A stretch of 64,000 nt of DNA from Sphingomonas ginsengisoli An et al. 2013 (GCF_009363895.1 NZ_CP045434.1:1364001-1428000), one strand, 5' to 3'; counted from the first letter of the stretch, positions 8,771 through 16,568 are shown. Made by a program: numbers and translations. Notes: generated by a model from the sequence alone, not told the origin.

Positions 8771-9397
8771 GTGGCGAGTGTATTTGGCGTCAGTGAACAA
8801 GTCGGAGAACGGCGCAAGGGAGCCCGGCATGTGCCGGTCCTTCAGTTAGCTTCGATCGAGACAGGCGGCCGGGTTCAGCTCGGTCTAGTTCTGGATCTCA
8901 GCCTCAGCGGATTGAGTCTAAGAGCCGCAACTACCGGCAAGCCGGGGCAACCGATTACCGTGTGTCTCCGCGAATTTGTTATCGAAGGGACGATCGCGTG
9001 GCTTGATGCTGGAAAGGTCGGGGTTCAATTCTACGACGATCTCGCACCGGAAATTCTTCAAAGCCTCCTAAGCGCGTTCGACCCGCGAATGCGAGCGCCG
9101 CGGCTCAACACCGACCTTAGCGTTAAAGTCAGGTTGGGCGCCGAGGTCGCCCAAGCCTGGCTTAGAAACATTTCGCCCTCTGGCGCGATGCTTGCGGTCG
9201 ACGGCGATCCGACCGACCGAGGCCAGGTTGTCGTCACCTTTCCGCAAGTCGGTCCGGTGCCGGGGCAGATCCGTTGGAGCGATGGTGCCCGCATCGGCAT
9301 CCTGTTTAATCGTGCGCTCAATCTCAAAGATTTGGGTGTCGTCGTCGACAGTGGAAGCGCTTGGCTCCCTCGAGAACACGGTCCAAGACAGACCTAA
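8771..9397 (+). CDS. Tandem PilZ-domain protein
   Basis: A 208-residue cytosolic protein with two PilZ-like domains. The first has the R-R-x-x-x-R c-di-GMP-binding arm (E-R-R-K-G-A-R, residues 13-19) and D-L-S-L-S-G (about 42-47). The second has N-I-S-P-S-G (about 128-133) but no obvious R-x-x-x-R arm, so it is probably a non-binding PilZ-like fold. The GTG start is supported by AAGGGA eight bases upstream. PilZ proteins read c-di-GMP and modulate motility or polysaccharide export. A diguanylate cyclase lies 5 kb downstream in the same accessory region, but no direct operon links them. Confidence 0.8.
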   Translation: MASVFGVSEQVGERRKGARHVPVLQLASIETGGRVQLGLVLDLSLSGLSLRAATTGKPGQPITVCLREFVIEGTIAWLDAGKVGVQFYDDLAPEILQSLLSAFDPRMRAPRLNTDLSVKVRLGAEVAQAWLRNISPSGAMLAVDGDPTDRGQVVVTFPQVGPVPGQIRWSDGARIGILFNRALNLKDLGVVVDSGSAWLPREHGPRQT

Positions 9398-9560
9398 GTC
9401 AAACCAAGACGGTGCAAACTCCTGAGGCAAAGTTCGGTAGATTCCGGAAAATTTGCGTCTGGAGAGTGATTTGAGCCGAAGTTGCAAGTCAATTTTCCAC
9501 CCTGGCTTTGATCAACAATTGGGTTCGACCATCTCTCTGCCCGGCGGAGCGATGTGCTAG

Positions 9561-9953
9561 ATGGTGAGCGGCGCTAACCAATCCCGCGGACTGCCATTCG
9601 TCGATGCTGAGGATCATCGCATGGTCAGTCAGATCATTGCCTTCCGCCGGGCGAGGACGCGACTTTTCGATGCCAGATGCTTTGGTGAGCCGGCTTGGGA
9701 TATACTTCTCATTCTATACGAAGCGAGCTTTCTAGGTCGCCCGCTGTCGATCTCATCGATCGGTCGACGCGCTCAGATCAAGCCCACGAGTATGCTGAGG
9801 TGGGTCGAGACGTTGGTAGACTGGGACCTTACGGAGCGATGCTCCGACCCGCATGACAAGCGCACGACGCGCCTCGCACTTACTGCAAGCGGTTATTCAA
9901 AGATGAAGTCGTATATCGATTTGATCAGAAAATTGGACCAGTTTGACCTTTGA
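9561..9953 (+). CDS. MarR-like winged-helix protein, paralogue 1
   Basis: A 130-residue protein with a winged-helix DNA-binding region. It has F-G-E-P-A-W-D-I-L-L-I-L-Y near residues 41-53, a recognition segment P-T-S-M-L-R-W-V-E-T-L and a basic wing D-P-H-D-K-R-T-T-R-L-A-L-T. It is clearly paralogous to the products of 10279-10779 and 13830-14285. A later ATG at 9621 is possible. No enzyme gene is adjacent to indicate the ligand or target. Confidence 0.7.
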   Translation: MVSGANQSRGLPFVDAEDHRMVSQIIAFRRARTRLFDARCFGEPAWDILLILYEASFLGRPLSISSIGRRAQIKPTSMLRWVETLVDWDLTERCSDPHDKRTTRLALTASGYSKMKSYIDLIRKLDQFDL

Positions 9954-10094
9954 CCAAAGAAGGCACCTCCTCAATTCGCATGCTAGCCGACCCATCGACC
10001 GGCTTTACTAATCTCACGTTGAAACCTATTAACTGCGGATTAATTCGCGGAATCCGGGGAATGTGCGGTCCGCATTGGTGATGAGGGTAGAGTA

Positions 10095-10268
10095 GTGTCG
10101 GAACCGATGAGCTTGCCGCCGGGGCAACCCGAGGAGTCCGACGTGCAGAGCAAAGTGGCTTTGCTTTTGAGGCAGAGCCTAGCCCTCCTTGACGAAAGCG
10201 GAGCTCCGCTCGCTTTACGCGCGCGGCTCGCCGACCTGATCGACGATATCGCTTCAGATTGGTCCTAA
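10095..10268 (+). CDS. Small ORF, 57 residues
   Basis: A GTG-initiated ORF with GAGGG seven bases upstream. The predicted protein is acidic with a helical C-terminal half rich in Leu and Ala (around residues 20-52: V-A-L-L-L-R-Q-S-L-A-L-L-D then R-A-R-L-A-D-L-I-D-D-I). It ends 10 bases before the stop of the convergent MarR-like gene. I recognise no family. The ribosome binding site and coding-like composition are the only support. Confidence 0.4.
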   Translation: MSEPMSLPPGQPEESDVQSKVALLLRQSLALLDESGAPLALRARLADLIDDIASDWS

Positions 10269-10278
10269 GCTTTCGAAC

Positions 10279-10779
10279 CTAACGATCCGTGCAAACGATC
10301 CCGCAAAAATAGCTATCGAGCGACCTTCTCCCCTTCGTCGAAAGCGAAAGCGCGATGCGCCGGCCGTCGCGTTCGTGCGGACGACGATGCACCAGACGCT
10401 CCTTTTCGAGGTATTCGATCCAACGCTTGGCACTCGTGGACGCTAATCGCGCGCGGTCGGCGGCCTCAGTCACCGTAATGGCTTCACCGATCCCATCAGC
10501 AACATAGAGAATGAGTAACAAGTCCCACGCGGGCTCGCCAATGATGGCTTTGGCGAAATGCTCCTTGCGCGCTTGGCGACGCTGCATTGCGCTACGCGCA
10601 TAGGAAATCAGTTCGCCACGCCGAGCTGAGCAGTCGCTCTCAAATGCCGGCTCCCGAGTGTGCGCCAAAGCCTCAAGCATGAATGACAGGCGCAACAGCC
10701 TGCGACGCGGGACTTCGATGACATCGTTATTTCTCGCGCTGGCGGAAGGCTTGGAAGGTTCGTCCATGATCAATCTCAA
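10279..10779 (-). CDS. MarR-like winged-helix protein, paralogue 2
   Basis: A 166-residue protein with a basic N-terminal half and the same core as paralogues 1 and 3: I-G-E-P-A-W-D-L-L-L-I-L-Y near residue 77, then S-T-S-A-K-R-W-I-E-Y-L and a wing R-D-G-R-R-I-A-L-S-L-S. An ATG three codons into the frame (M-D-E-P-S-K) is an alternative start. It is transcribed opposite to its paralogues. Probable cytosolic DNA-binding regulator with unknown target. Confidence 0.7.
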   Translation of the reverse strand: MRLIMDEPSKPSASARNNDVIEVPRRRLLRLSFMLEALAHTREPAFESDCSARRGELISYARSAMQRRQARKEHFAKAIIGEPAWDLLLILYVADGIGEAITVTEAADRARLASTSAKRWIEYLEKERLVHRRPHERDGRRIALSLSTKGRRSLDSYFCGIVCTDR

Positions 10780-10949
10780 CTTTTCGGAAATTTGGAGGCA
10801 CCGGATTGCCCAGCTCCAGGTCGACTATGAACGTGAGGCACTAAGGGCAAGCTGAAGTGTCACCCAGATTGGCCCGCGCATAGTCCACCTTGGACCAACA
10901 ATTAAATCGCCCATGAGGTAAGTATGACTGGAATATCAGAGGGTTTCAC

Positions 10950-11108
10950 ATGCGTCCCGAAGCCATTGTCGCCAGCCGGTTGAGCCCTAAAATTCGCTTG
11001 ATTCCGCTCAACGAACTTATCGATCGGCTGGAACGAGCCGAGCCGCGGGACGACGTCATTGCGATGTTGAAAAAGGCTCGCGAGATTCGCGCCGCGCAGG
11101 GAAAATAG
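10950..11108 (+). CDS. Small ORF, 52 residues
   Basis: ATG with GAGGG six bases upstream. The product is strongly basic and predicted helical (L-N-E-L-I-D-R-L-E-R-A-E followed by M-L-K-K-A-R-E-I-R). No family recognised. Together with the 57-residue ORF it is one of two small, ribosome-binding-site-supported ORFs between the MarR-like genes. Confidence 0.4.
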   Translation: MRPEAIVASRLSPKIRLIPLNELIDRLERAEPRDDVIAMLKKAREIRAAQGK

Positions 11109-11203
11109 TGCGATCGCTCGCTTTTGGATGCATTATTATCTCAATTTGGCCCAGCGCTCGCGCAAATCCGGCATAGCAATGATTGTGTCGGGGCTTCGCG
11201 CGC

Positions 11204-11512
11204 ATGCGAATATACCTAAGCGTCTTAGTGCTTGCGTTGGCCTTCGGCGACTATCGTGCCGAGGCAGGCGAGTTGGGGGCGAGTTCGCAAGCCTCTATTG
11301 TGATACGGGTGAGCGTCGCACCTCGGGCATGGGTTGCAGTGGACGGATCGGTATGCCTCAATCTGCCCGCTGCATCCTATCAGGCGTCTCGAGCACGCGG
11401 CGAGCCGACGACCGGCACCCTGTCGGATGTTTGTGGCGCTTCGGGTCGCAGTAGGCTGAGTGTTCCCTCAATTCGATCTCAAGAGAGCACTATCATCATT
11501 ACGCCTGAGTAA
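11204..11512 (+). CDS. Small secreted protein of unknown function
   Basis: From ATG 11204 the product is 102 residues. It opens with a signal peptide (M-R-I-Y-L-S-V-L-V-L-A-L-A-F, likely cleaved after A-E-A near residue 21). The mature part has a segment A-S-I-V-I-R-V-S-V-A-P-R, a beta-strand pattern seen in small exported sphingomonad proteins, and two cysteines. A GTG start seven codons upstream is less likely. Function unknown. Confidence 0.5.
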   Translation: MRIYLSVLVLALAFGDYRAEAGELGASSQASIVIRVSVAPRAWVAVDGSVCLNLPAASYQASRARGEPTTGTLSDVCGASGRSRLSVPSIRSQESTIIITPE

Positions 11513-11720
11513 ACGAACTCTGCTGGCTAGTGTCCGAAAGAGGAGTTACCCTGCGCTGAGATGGAGATGCATCGGGCCGTCTTAGCGAGGAGCGAATTCG
11601 TGTTGAGAAGCGCGATCGTGGCAAGCATTGACAGGCGCGCGGAAAGCTTGCGCATCCTTTCACCTCGATGCGGGGCTTAAAGCCCGTTTTCTCGAGGAAA
11701 AGGTAAGCCGAGATCGACCT

Positions 11721-12245
11721 ATGATTGCATCACCTTTCGACGAATTGACTGACAAACAGCGGGAGTGCTTGCGCCTCGCGGCTGATCACATGAGTTCGAA
11801 AGAAATCGCTCGCGCGCTCGGCATCAGCGCGTCGGCTGTCGAGCAGCGACTGAAATACGCCGTACGCACTTTGGGCGCCCGTGATCGGCGCGAGGCCGCT
11901 CGGCAATTCGCGCGCTGGGAGCAAGCTGGCTGTGGGGAATCCACATGTGGGTCACCGGGCGTTGAGGAATTCGAGGCAGGGCCACATCCGGTTATTGTCG
12001 AAGCTCGGGCTTCGGACGCATGGGAAGCGGCGCAGCTTGCCGACAGCGCGGGGTATTTTGATCCGCACTGGGACAAGCCGCTCGCTAAAGCGGTCAACTG
12101 GCCCTGGGCCGGAGAAGGGCGTCAGCCAGCAGATCTCTCGCCCTCGCAGCGAGTGATTTGGATGGCGGTCATCACGACCGGGCTGCTCCTTGTGTTCGGG
12201 GTATTTGTTGCTGGCCTGGAGGCGCTTTCACGCCTTCACGGGTAG
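11721..12245 (+). CDS. LuxR-type HTH protein with C-terminal membrane anchor
   Basis: From ATG 11721 the protein has 174 residues. An N-terminal LuxR/GerE helix-turn-helix (L-T-D-K-Q-R-E-C-L-R-L-A, then S-S-K-E-I-A-R-A-L-G-I-S) comes before a linker and a single membrane helix (about residues 145-165). This inverted arrangement, HTH first and anchor last, is a sphingomonad type rather than a classical quorum-sensing LuxR; no autoinducer or receiver domain is present. The frame extends to a TTG at 11628, but the HTH fits the later start. A small hairpin GGGCTTAAAGCCC followed by GTTTT lies at 11673-11690 and may end upstream transcription. A 116-residue hypothetical follows. Confidence 0.7.
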   Translation: MIASPFDELTDKQRECLRLAADHMSSKEIARALGISASAVEQRLKYAVRTLGARDRREAARQFARWEQAGCGESTCGSPGVEEFEAGPHPVIVEARASDAWEAAQLADSAGYFDPHWDKPLAKAVNWPWAGEGRQPADLSPSQRVIWMAVITTGLLLVFGVFVAGLEALSRLHG

Positions 12246-12304
12246 CGATCTTTCGGGGTTCGGCATCGGACCACCAGCCCGCGCCGCTCGGCGCCTAGGA
12301 GATC

Positions 12305-12655
12305 ATGATGCTCAATGAACGTCGCACCGCAGCCCGCAAGATCGCGGCTAACCTTTTCGCCCTCGAAGAGGCTCTTGATATCGCCCTGGCGCAAGCTGGC
12401 GGTCTTGCCGCAACTATCCCGACTGCTCGTGCAGAAGCCCGCGTGTCCGCCGTGGTCGGCCAAGAAGCGATTGGGAGTACGGCCGAGGCATTATCATTTC
12501 TAGTCCAGGCACGTGCGAAGGTGATCGAAGCGCATCACCATCTTCAAGAAACGCGAGTTCAGATGGGCCTTCGCGAAGTCAGCGTCGGCGACATCCTGCC
12601 CAAGCCCTCCGCTGCATCCACCGATGAAACTCCGCCACTGCGGATTGTCGCGTAA
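12305..12655 (+). CDS. Hypothetical protein accompanying the LuxR-HTH gene
   Basis: A 116-residue (or 115 from the second ATG at 12308) Ala-rich helical protein beginning L-N-E-R-R-T-A-A-R-K-I-A, with AGGAG just upstream. It has no signal peptide or membrane segment. The pattern (alpha-helical, A-R-A-E-A-R-V-S-A-V-V-G-Q, V-Q-A-R-A-K) matches an uncharacterised sphingomonad family that I recall beside LuxR-HTH genes. It lies 59 bases downstream of that gene, so co-transcription is likely. No function is assigned. Confidence 0.6.
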   Translation: MMLNERRTAARKIAANLFALEEALDIALAQAGGLAATIPTARAEARVSAVVGQEAIGSTAEALSFLVQARAKVIEAHHHLQETRVQMGLREVSVGDILPKPSAASTDETPPLRIVA

Positions 12656-12678
12656 GCCATTGCCTCGCGCCCTGCCAG

Positions 12679-13101
12679 ATGAAAGCCAACTACCTTTTTA
12701 TTGTGTTTCTTCTCCTGACCGTCGTGACTGCGTTCATCAGAGGAAAGAATACTGAGCAGGTAGGCATCACAATTTATCTGGTGGGGTGCTTGCTGACTGT
12801 CTTGGCGGCGTCGCCTGGTGCGACACGCTTCACCGGTGAGGAAACGGGCATTCTTCTGGTCGATCTTACGACCTTTGCTGCTTTTTTTGTCCTCGCGCTC
12901 AACGCCAACAGGTTCTGGCCGATATGGGTAACCGCGTTGCTAGCAATTCCGCTTTTCGGGCATCTCGCACGGATGCTCGCTCCCGATATCTTACCGTGGG
13001 CCTACGCCGCGATTCTGTCGATGTGGAGTTACCCCATTCTGCTGATCATATTGCTGGCCAGCTTGAAGAGAAGGGCATCGATCAGTCACGGGCCGTTCTG
13101 A
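12679..13101 (+). CDS. Multi-pass membrane protein of unknown function
   Basis: A 140-residue protein with about four hydrophobic segments (near residues 3-20, 26-45, 60-95 and 110-130) and a short basic C-terminus. No family recognised. It follows the hypothetical gene by 23 bases, and its 3' end overlaps the RadC-like gene in another frame, suggesting coupled expression. Confidence 0.55.
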   Translation: MKANYLFIVFLLLTVVTAFIRGKNTEQVGITIYLVGCLLTVLAASPGATRFTGEETGILLVDLTTFAAFFVLALNANRFWPIWVTALLAIPLFGHLARMLAPDILPWAYAAILSMWSYPILLIILLASLKRRASISHGPF

Positions 13102-13688
13102 CCGACCTGCTACGCGCTGCTGATCCGGCCTTTGCAGATACAGCGGCAGCATCTTTGCTTGATGTATTTGGATCGCTTCCGCGGCTACTGGCAGCCGACG
13201 CTGCGGCCTTACAACGCGTCGTGGCGCATCCCGCCATCATTCGCCAAGTTATGGCAACGCAAGCGGTGATGGAAACTTCGCTTCGTCCGCTGCTGACTGC
13301 CGACCTCGGCTCGCCGCCAAGCGGCCAGGTGTTAGTGCGCTATCTCTGGCTCTGCCTGGCTCACTCCGACGTTGAGCGAGTAAGAGTTCTCTTCCTTGAC
13401 GGCCGCGGACACCTACTTCGCGACGAGGAAATTGCGCGGGGCGACAACCGGCATGCGGTGCTCGACCCGCGGGCAATCGTGAGGCGTTGCCTGGACCTTG
13501 GCGCGCAGCGCTTGGTCGTGGCGCACAACCACCCGTCTGGCGATCCGGCGCCATCGGTCACCGATCGCAGGGCGACCGACTCGCTTGTCGCCGCAGCTCG
13601 CCTCTTCAACATTCAAGTCGTGGACCACGTCGTTCTCGCCAGCGGTGGTTGGAGCAGCATGCGAGCCTTGGGCTGGCTCGGAAAGTAA
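13023..13688 (+). CDS. RadC/JAB (JAMM) domain protein
   Basis: The C-terminal half holds the JAB metal site in the form A-H-N-H-P-S-G-D-P-A-P-S-V-T-D, with upstream F-L-D-G-R-G-H-L-L. This identifies the RadC/JAB family. RadC-like proteins are common on genomic islands; a DNA-repair role is historical and not well supported. The N-terminal part (F-G-S-L-P-R-L-L-A-A-D) is the usual helix-hairpin-helix-like region. The start is uncertain: the frame opens at ATG 12924, but family alignment favours the GTG at 13023, giving 221 residues and a 79-base overlap with the preceding membrane-protein gene. Confidence 0.75.
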   Translation: MELPHSADHIAGQLEEKGIDQSRAVLTDLLRAADPAFADTAAASLLDVFGSLPRLLAADAAALQRVVAHPAIIRQVMATQAVMETSLRPLLTADLGSPPSGQVLVRYLWLCLAHSDVERVRVLFLDGRGHLLRDEEIARGDNRHAVLDPRAIVRRCLDLGAQRLVVAHNHPSGDPAPSVTDRRATDSLVAAARLFNIQVVDHVVLASGGWSSMRALGWLGK

Positions 13689-13829
13689 CCCAAAAAATAA
13701 CATACGGCTCACTGGTGCAGGTCTCGAAGGCACGGGCGTGTCACACGGGCGGTTAGATTGCCTTCCCGTCACCAGGGCGGTGGCGAGTGACGCAAGTCGA
13801 AACTGACTTGGTTGGAGTTGAGGTTACTG

Positions 13830-14285
13830 ATGGGACAGGAAGACAATATCCTTGAATTGAGAATCTCACAGGTTGGCCTCGGGCATCTCAAGGAGTTACT
13901 GTCATCGCTCGTCCTCGCCGACGCCGACGCCGACCATAATGAAGGCGAACGCGTCGTTGCCGCATGGCTCAAAGCGCGCAAGCTTCTCGAGAGCCGCCGG
14001 AAGAGAGACACTTTTTTCGCGCCAGCCATGTTCGGTGAGGCTCCTTGGGATATCCTCCTCACGCTTTTCGCAACCAGCGAAGGCACGCTTGGCATGAGCG
14101 TAAATCACCTCGCCGAGAAATCGGGAGTGCCGGCAACCAGTTGTAAGCGCTGGCTTGAGTATCTCGAACAGGAGCAGCTCATATTCCGTCGGGGACATGA
14201 TAGGGATCAGCGAATGACGCTTATCGCGCTCACCGATCGCGGCGCGGAACGCATGAGGAGCTACCTCGACGCCATTAGCGTTTAG
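13830..14285 (+). CDS. MarR-like winged-helix protein, paralogue 3
   Basis: From ATG 13830 (TGAGG seven bases upstream) the product is 151 residues. The core repeats that of paralogues 1 and 2: F-G-E-A-P-W-D-I-L-L-T-L-F, then A-T-S-C-K-R-W-L-E-Y-L and a basic wing R-R-G-H-D-R-D-Q-R-M-T-L-I-A-L-T. The N-terminal extension is helical and acidic and may mediate dimerisation. An in-frame TTG at 13812 is an alternative start. Target unknown; two strong hairpins follow 230 bases after the stop. Confidence 0.7.
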   Translation: MGQEDNILELRISQVGLGHLKELLSSLVLADADADHNEGERVVAAWLKARKLLESRRKRDTFFAPAMFGEAPWDILLTLFATSEGTLGMSVNHLAEKSGVPATSCKRWLEYLEQEQLIFRRGHDRDQRMTLIALTDRGAERMRSYLDAISV

Positions 14286-14516
14286 GCACACCAATGCGGC
14301 TAGTCATTTGTCGGCACGGACGCCGACAATTCACTTTGTGAAAAAGGCCGATTGAAAGATTGGCAGCGACCTATTGACGCATATGCCTGATCCAATTGAG
14401 GTTCCAGTCTGCCAGATTAGCCAATGAGCAGCGCGACAGCTGGCGGACAATTGATTAGTTGGAGGTCAAGAGCGCCAACCTTCTAAGCGCTGAAGCCTAC
14501 TCCGCCAAAGTTGAAA

Positions 14517-14559
14517 AGCGCCGCCGCGGTGTGAGATTAGGACCGGCCGCGGCGGCGCT
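14517..14559. terminator. Perfect 13-bp GC-rich hairpin
   Basis: AGCGCCGCCGCGG (14517-14529) pairs perfectly with CCGCGGCGGCGCT (14547-14559) across a 17-base loop. It stands in a 362-base gap (14286-14647) that has no supported gene, between convergent coding sequences, so a bidirectional terminator role is plausible. No T-run follows on the plus strand. Confidence 0.45.
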
Positions 14560-14561
14560 GC

Positions 14562-14595
14562 TGCGAGATGTCTTGGGATACAATGACATCTCGCA
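14562..14595. terminator. Perfect 11-bp hairpin next to the first
   Basis: TGCGAGATGTC (14562-14572) pairs perfectly with GACATCTCGCA (14585-14595) around a 12-base loop, three bases after the preceding hairpin. Two stacked hairpins at a convergent junction suggest transcript ends or a structured RNA. The sequence is unlike the REP units elsewhere in the window. Confidence 0.4.
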
Positions 14596-14647
14596 AGGGT
14601 AGGCCCGTCCGCTTGGGGTAAGACGAGCCACACTCGATATTCTTAAA

Positions 14648-15775
14648 CTAGAGGGCAGCTTGCATCGCTGGCCCAGCGGCTGCGAACGTCTGACGACCTC
14701 TCTTTACGGCGTAAGAACCTGCATCGGCTCGCTCCAGAAGCTCCTCAAGCCGGCAGGAGCCCCCATCACCTAGAACGCTTCCGATACTCACGCCGATAAC
14801 GATCGAGACACCGTCGATCTCGTACGGCCGTTCAAGCGTCCTCGTTATGCGTCGCCGCACAAGCTCGACCTCGCCTGGATGCGTGATGGCGGTCTGCAGC
14901 AGAGCAAATTCATCGCCGCCGAGCCTGCAGGCGATGCCCGAACCCCCTGCTATGTCCGACAAGCGCCGCGCAACCAACTGCAGAAGGCGGTCTCCAACCA
15001 GATGACCATATTGATCATTGACGGGCTTGAAACGATCAAGGTCAAGATAATGCATTGCGAAAGTCCGGGAATCCGAAGCGGTCTCAACCCGACTATAAGC
15101 TTCAGCCAACCCCAGTCGATTAGCCAGGCCGGTGAGAGGATCGTGACGGGCCAACGAGCTGAGCAAATCTCGCATGCCGATGTTGTCGGTTGTCCAGCGA
15201 TACCGAGCGCGAATACTACCAATCCCGCCGATCAGAAGTGCAACGAGAATTAGGCTTAGGGTCAGGTGAGATGGATCTGCGATCATAGCGGACGCTGAGG
15301 CAAACGGGATCACCGCGACCAAGAGTGCCAACAGGCTGATGCGGGGGCGGAGTGAAACACCTGCCGCCACTCCGGCGGCATAGCCTACCACCAAAGCTGC
15401 AAGCAGGACTTGCATCGCGAGATCGCAAATTAGCATCGCCCGAGCCGCAAATAACCCAAGCAAAGCGGCGAAGGCGATATACGTACTTCCGAAAAGTTTT
15501 TCGAATTTTGCGGCGCTCTCCAATGTCCATGGGCGACTCTTCAGTCGGATGCGTTGCAAGGCTAGAACTAGTATTCGCGCGACTGACGCCACCGCGCCCG
15601 CGAGCGCGAACCCCGTCAAATAGTGGTCCGAGTGCGGATTTGTCGCGGCGCTTGCGACCAAAACAAATAAAAAGCTCATAATGCTTGTGGGGACGAGATT
15701 CGCAAGCAAGCTATCGATAAGCTCGAGATATGTGCTGTCCGAAACTCGATGCTCAATGGGGTCCGCCTCGATCAT
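14648..15775 (-). CDS. Membrane-bound diguanylate cyclase (GGDEF)
   Basis: A 375-residue protein. About six hydrophobic segments fill residues 28-190. The GGDEF domain follows (about 205-365), with D-P-L-T-G-L-A-N-R, the metal-site D-L-D-R-F-K and an intact G-G-D-E-F at 286-290. It should make c-di-GMP from two GTP at the inner membrane. The R-x-x-D inhibitory I-site expected five residues before GGDEF is not present (G-S-G-I there), so product inhibition is probably lost. The membrane part is a simple helical bundle with no PAS or CHASE signature, so the signal is unknown. Confidence 0.9.
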   Translation of the reverse strand: MIEADPIEHRVSDSTYLELIDSLLANLVPTSIMSFLFVLVASAATNPHSDHYLTGFALAGAVASVARILVLALQRIRLKSRPWTLESAAKFEKLFGSTYIAFAALLGLFAARAMLICDLAMQVLLAALVVGYAAGVAAGVSLRPRISLLALLVAVIPFASASAMIADPSHLTLSLILVALLIGGIGSIRARYRWTTDNIGMRDLLSSLARHDPLTGLANRLGLAEAYSRVETASDSRTFAMHYLDLDRFKPVNDQYGHLVGDRLLQLVARRLSDIAGGSGIACRLGGDEFALLQTAITHPGEVELVRRRITRTLERPYEIDGVSIVIGVSIGSVLGDGGSCRLEELLERADAGSYAVKRGRQTFAAAGPAMQAAL

Positions 15776-15885
15776 TCGCGGAGACTGCCGAAACTTATTT
15801 CAAACTTACTTCAGATTGCATCCAATGTGGTTGTATCAATCGCAAAGTGCCGCGCGACGTCCCAATCGGATCGGATAGGCTCGGA

Positions 15886-16329
15886 ATGACTCACGACCAT
15901 GAGAGGTCAGCAAGTCGATGTGCTATCTACACACGCAAGAGCGCTGAGATTAGCAACCACGAAGAGGTAAACTCGCTGCAAGCTAAACGCGAGGTTTGTT
16001 CGGCCTACATTCGCTGCCAATCACATCTCGGCTGGGAGGAGATCGCTTAAAAATATGACGGTGCCGGGTGGTCTGGAAGCAACCTCGAGCGTCCAGCTCT
16101 CCAGAGCCTTATCGCGGACATTGAACGCCGAAAAGTTCAGACCGTTGCCTTCTATAAAATCGATCGCTTGACGCGGTCTGTAGTCATGGATTTCTCTTCG
16201 GGGTCTTCATCCGGAGGTTTAGCGGAACGCGGTCAACGGGTGCGTTTGAAAATTTGGGCGGAGCCAACGCGCGAGACCTGTATCCGCCTCTTATTGGCGG
16301 AAGGCGTAACTGTTTCGGCCGAAGTTTAG
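15886..16329 (+). pseudogene. Serine recombinase remnant (N-terminal catalytic domain)
   Basis: The frame from ATG 15886 shows the start of a large serine recombinase: R-C-A-I-Y-T-R-K-S-A-E, then N-S-L-Q-A-K-R-E-V-C. An in-frame TAA at 16048-16050 interrupts it, yet the same frame continues with family sequence (Y-D-G-A-G-W-S-G, L-E-R-P-A-L-Q-S-L-I-A-D-I-E, F-Y-K-I-D-R-L-T-R-S). Homology is lost after V-M-D-F near 16190 and the frame ends at TAG 16327-16329. The catalytic Ser position (Y-T-R-K-S) is present but the protein is dead: nonsense-mutated and lacking the recombinase and zinc-ribbon domains. It sits immediately before repeat copy B. Confidence 0.8.
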
Positions 16330-16553
16330 CCCTGTTCCGGCGACTAATTCCCCTGTTAGGGCAAATAACAGGCAACGCGCGTTCCGCGGCTTTAAAGTGT
16401 CAGAAATCGGCAGATCATTGCGTTTGAAAATGCCTGCGATAGGGGGGAAGTGCCCGATCTTGGTACCAAAAATGAGCTGTTTTCGTCTTATTGCATCAAG
16501 AGCAGGGAAGAACAGGGTAGAGCACCGTTAGCTCAGCACTGGCCGCGTCACCA
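16330..16553. repeat. CCCTGTT/AACAGGG repeat element, copy B
   Basis: The unit begins directly after the recombinase remnant's last stop. It has CCCTGTT at 16330 and 16351, AACAGG at 16367, and the conserved right end at 16503-16553 that matches copy A (6311-6361) at 47 of 51 positions. Relative to copy A it carries about 21 extra bases near 16344-16364, and its middle is diverged. The right end stops 15 bases before the uxuB stop codon. The position suggests it is the terminal segment of the recombinase-bearing element. No gene is supported in 16330-16568. Confidence 0.7.
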
Positions 16554-16568
16554 TCCTGTAGCCGGCGC

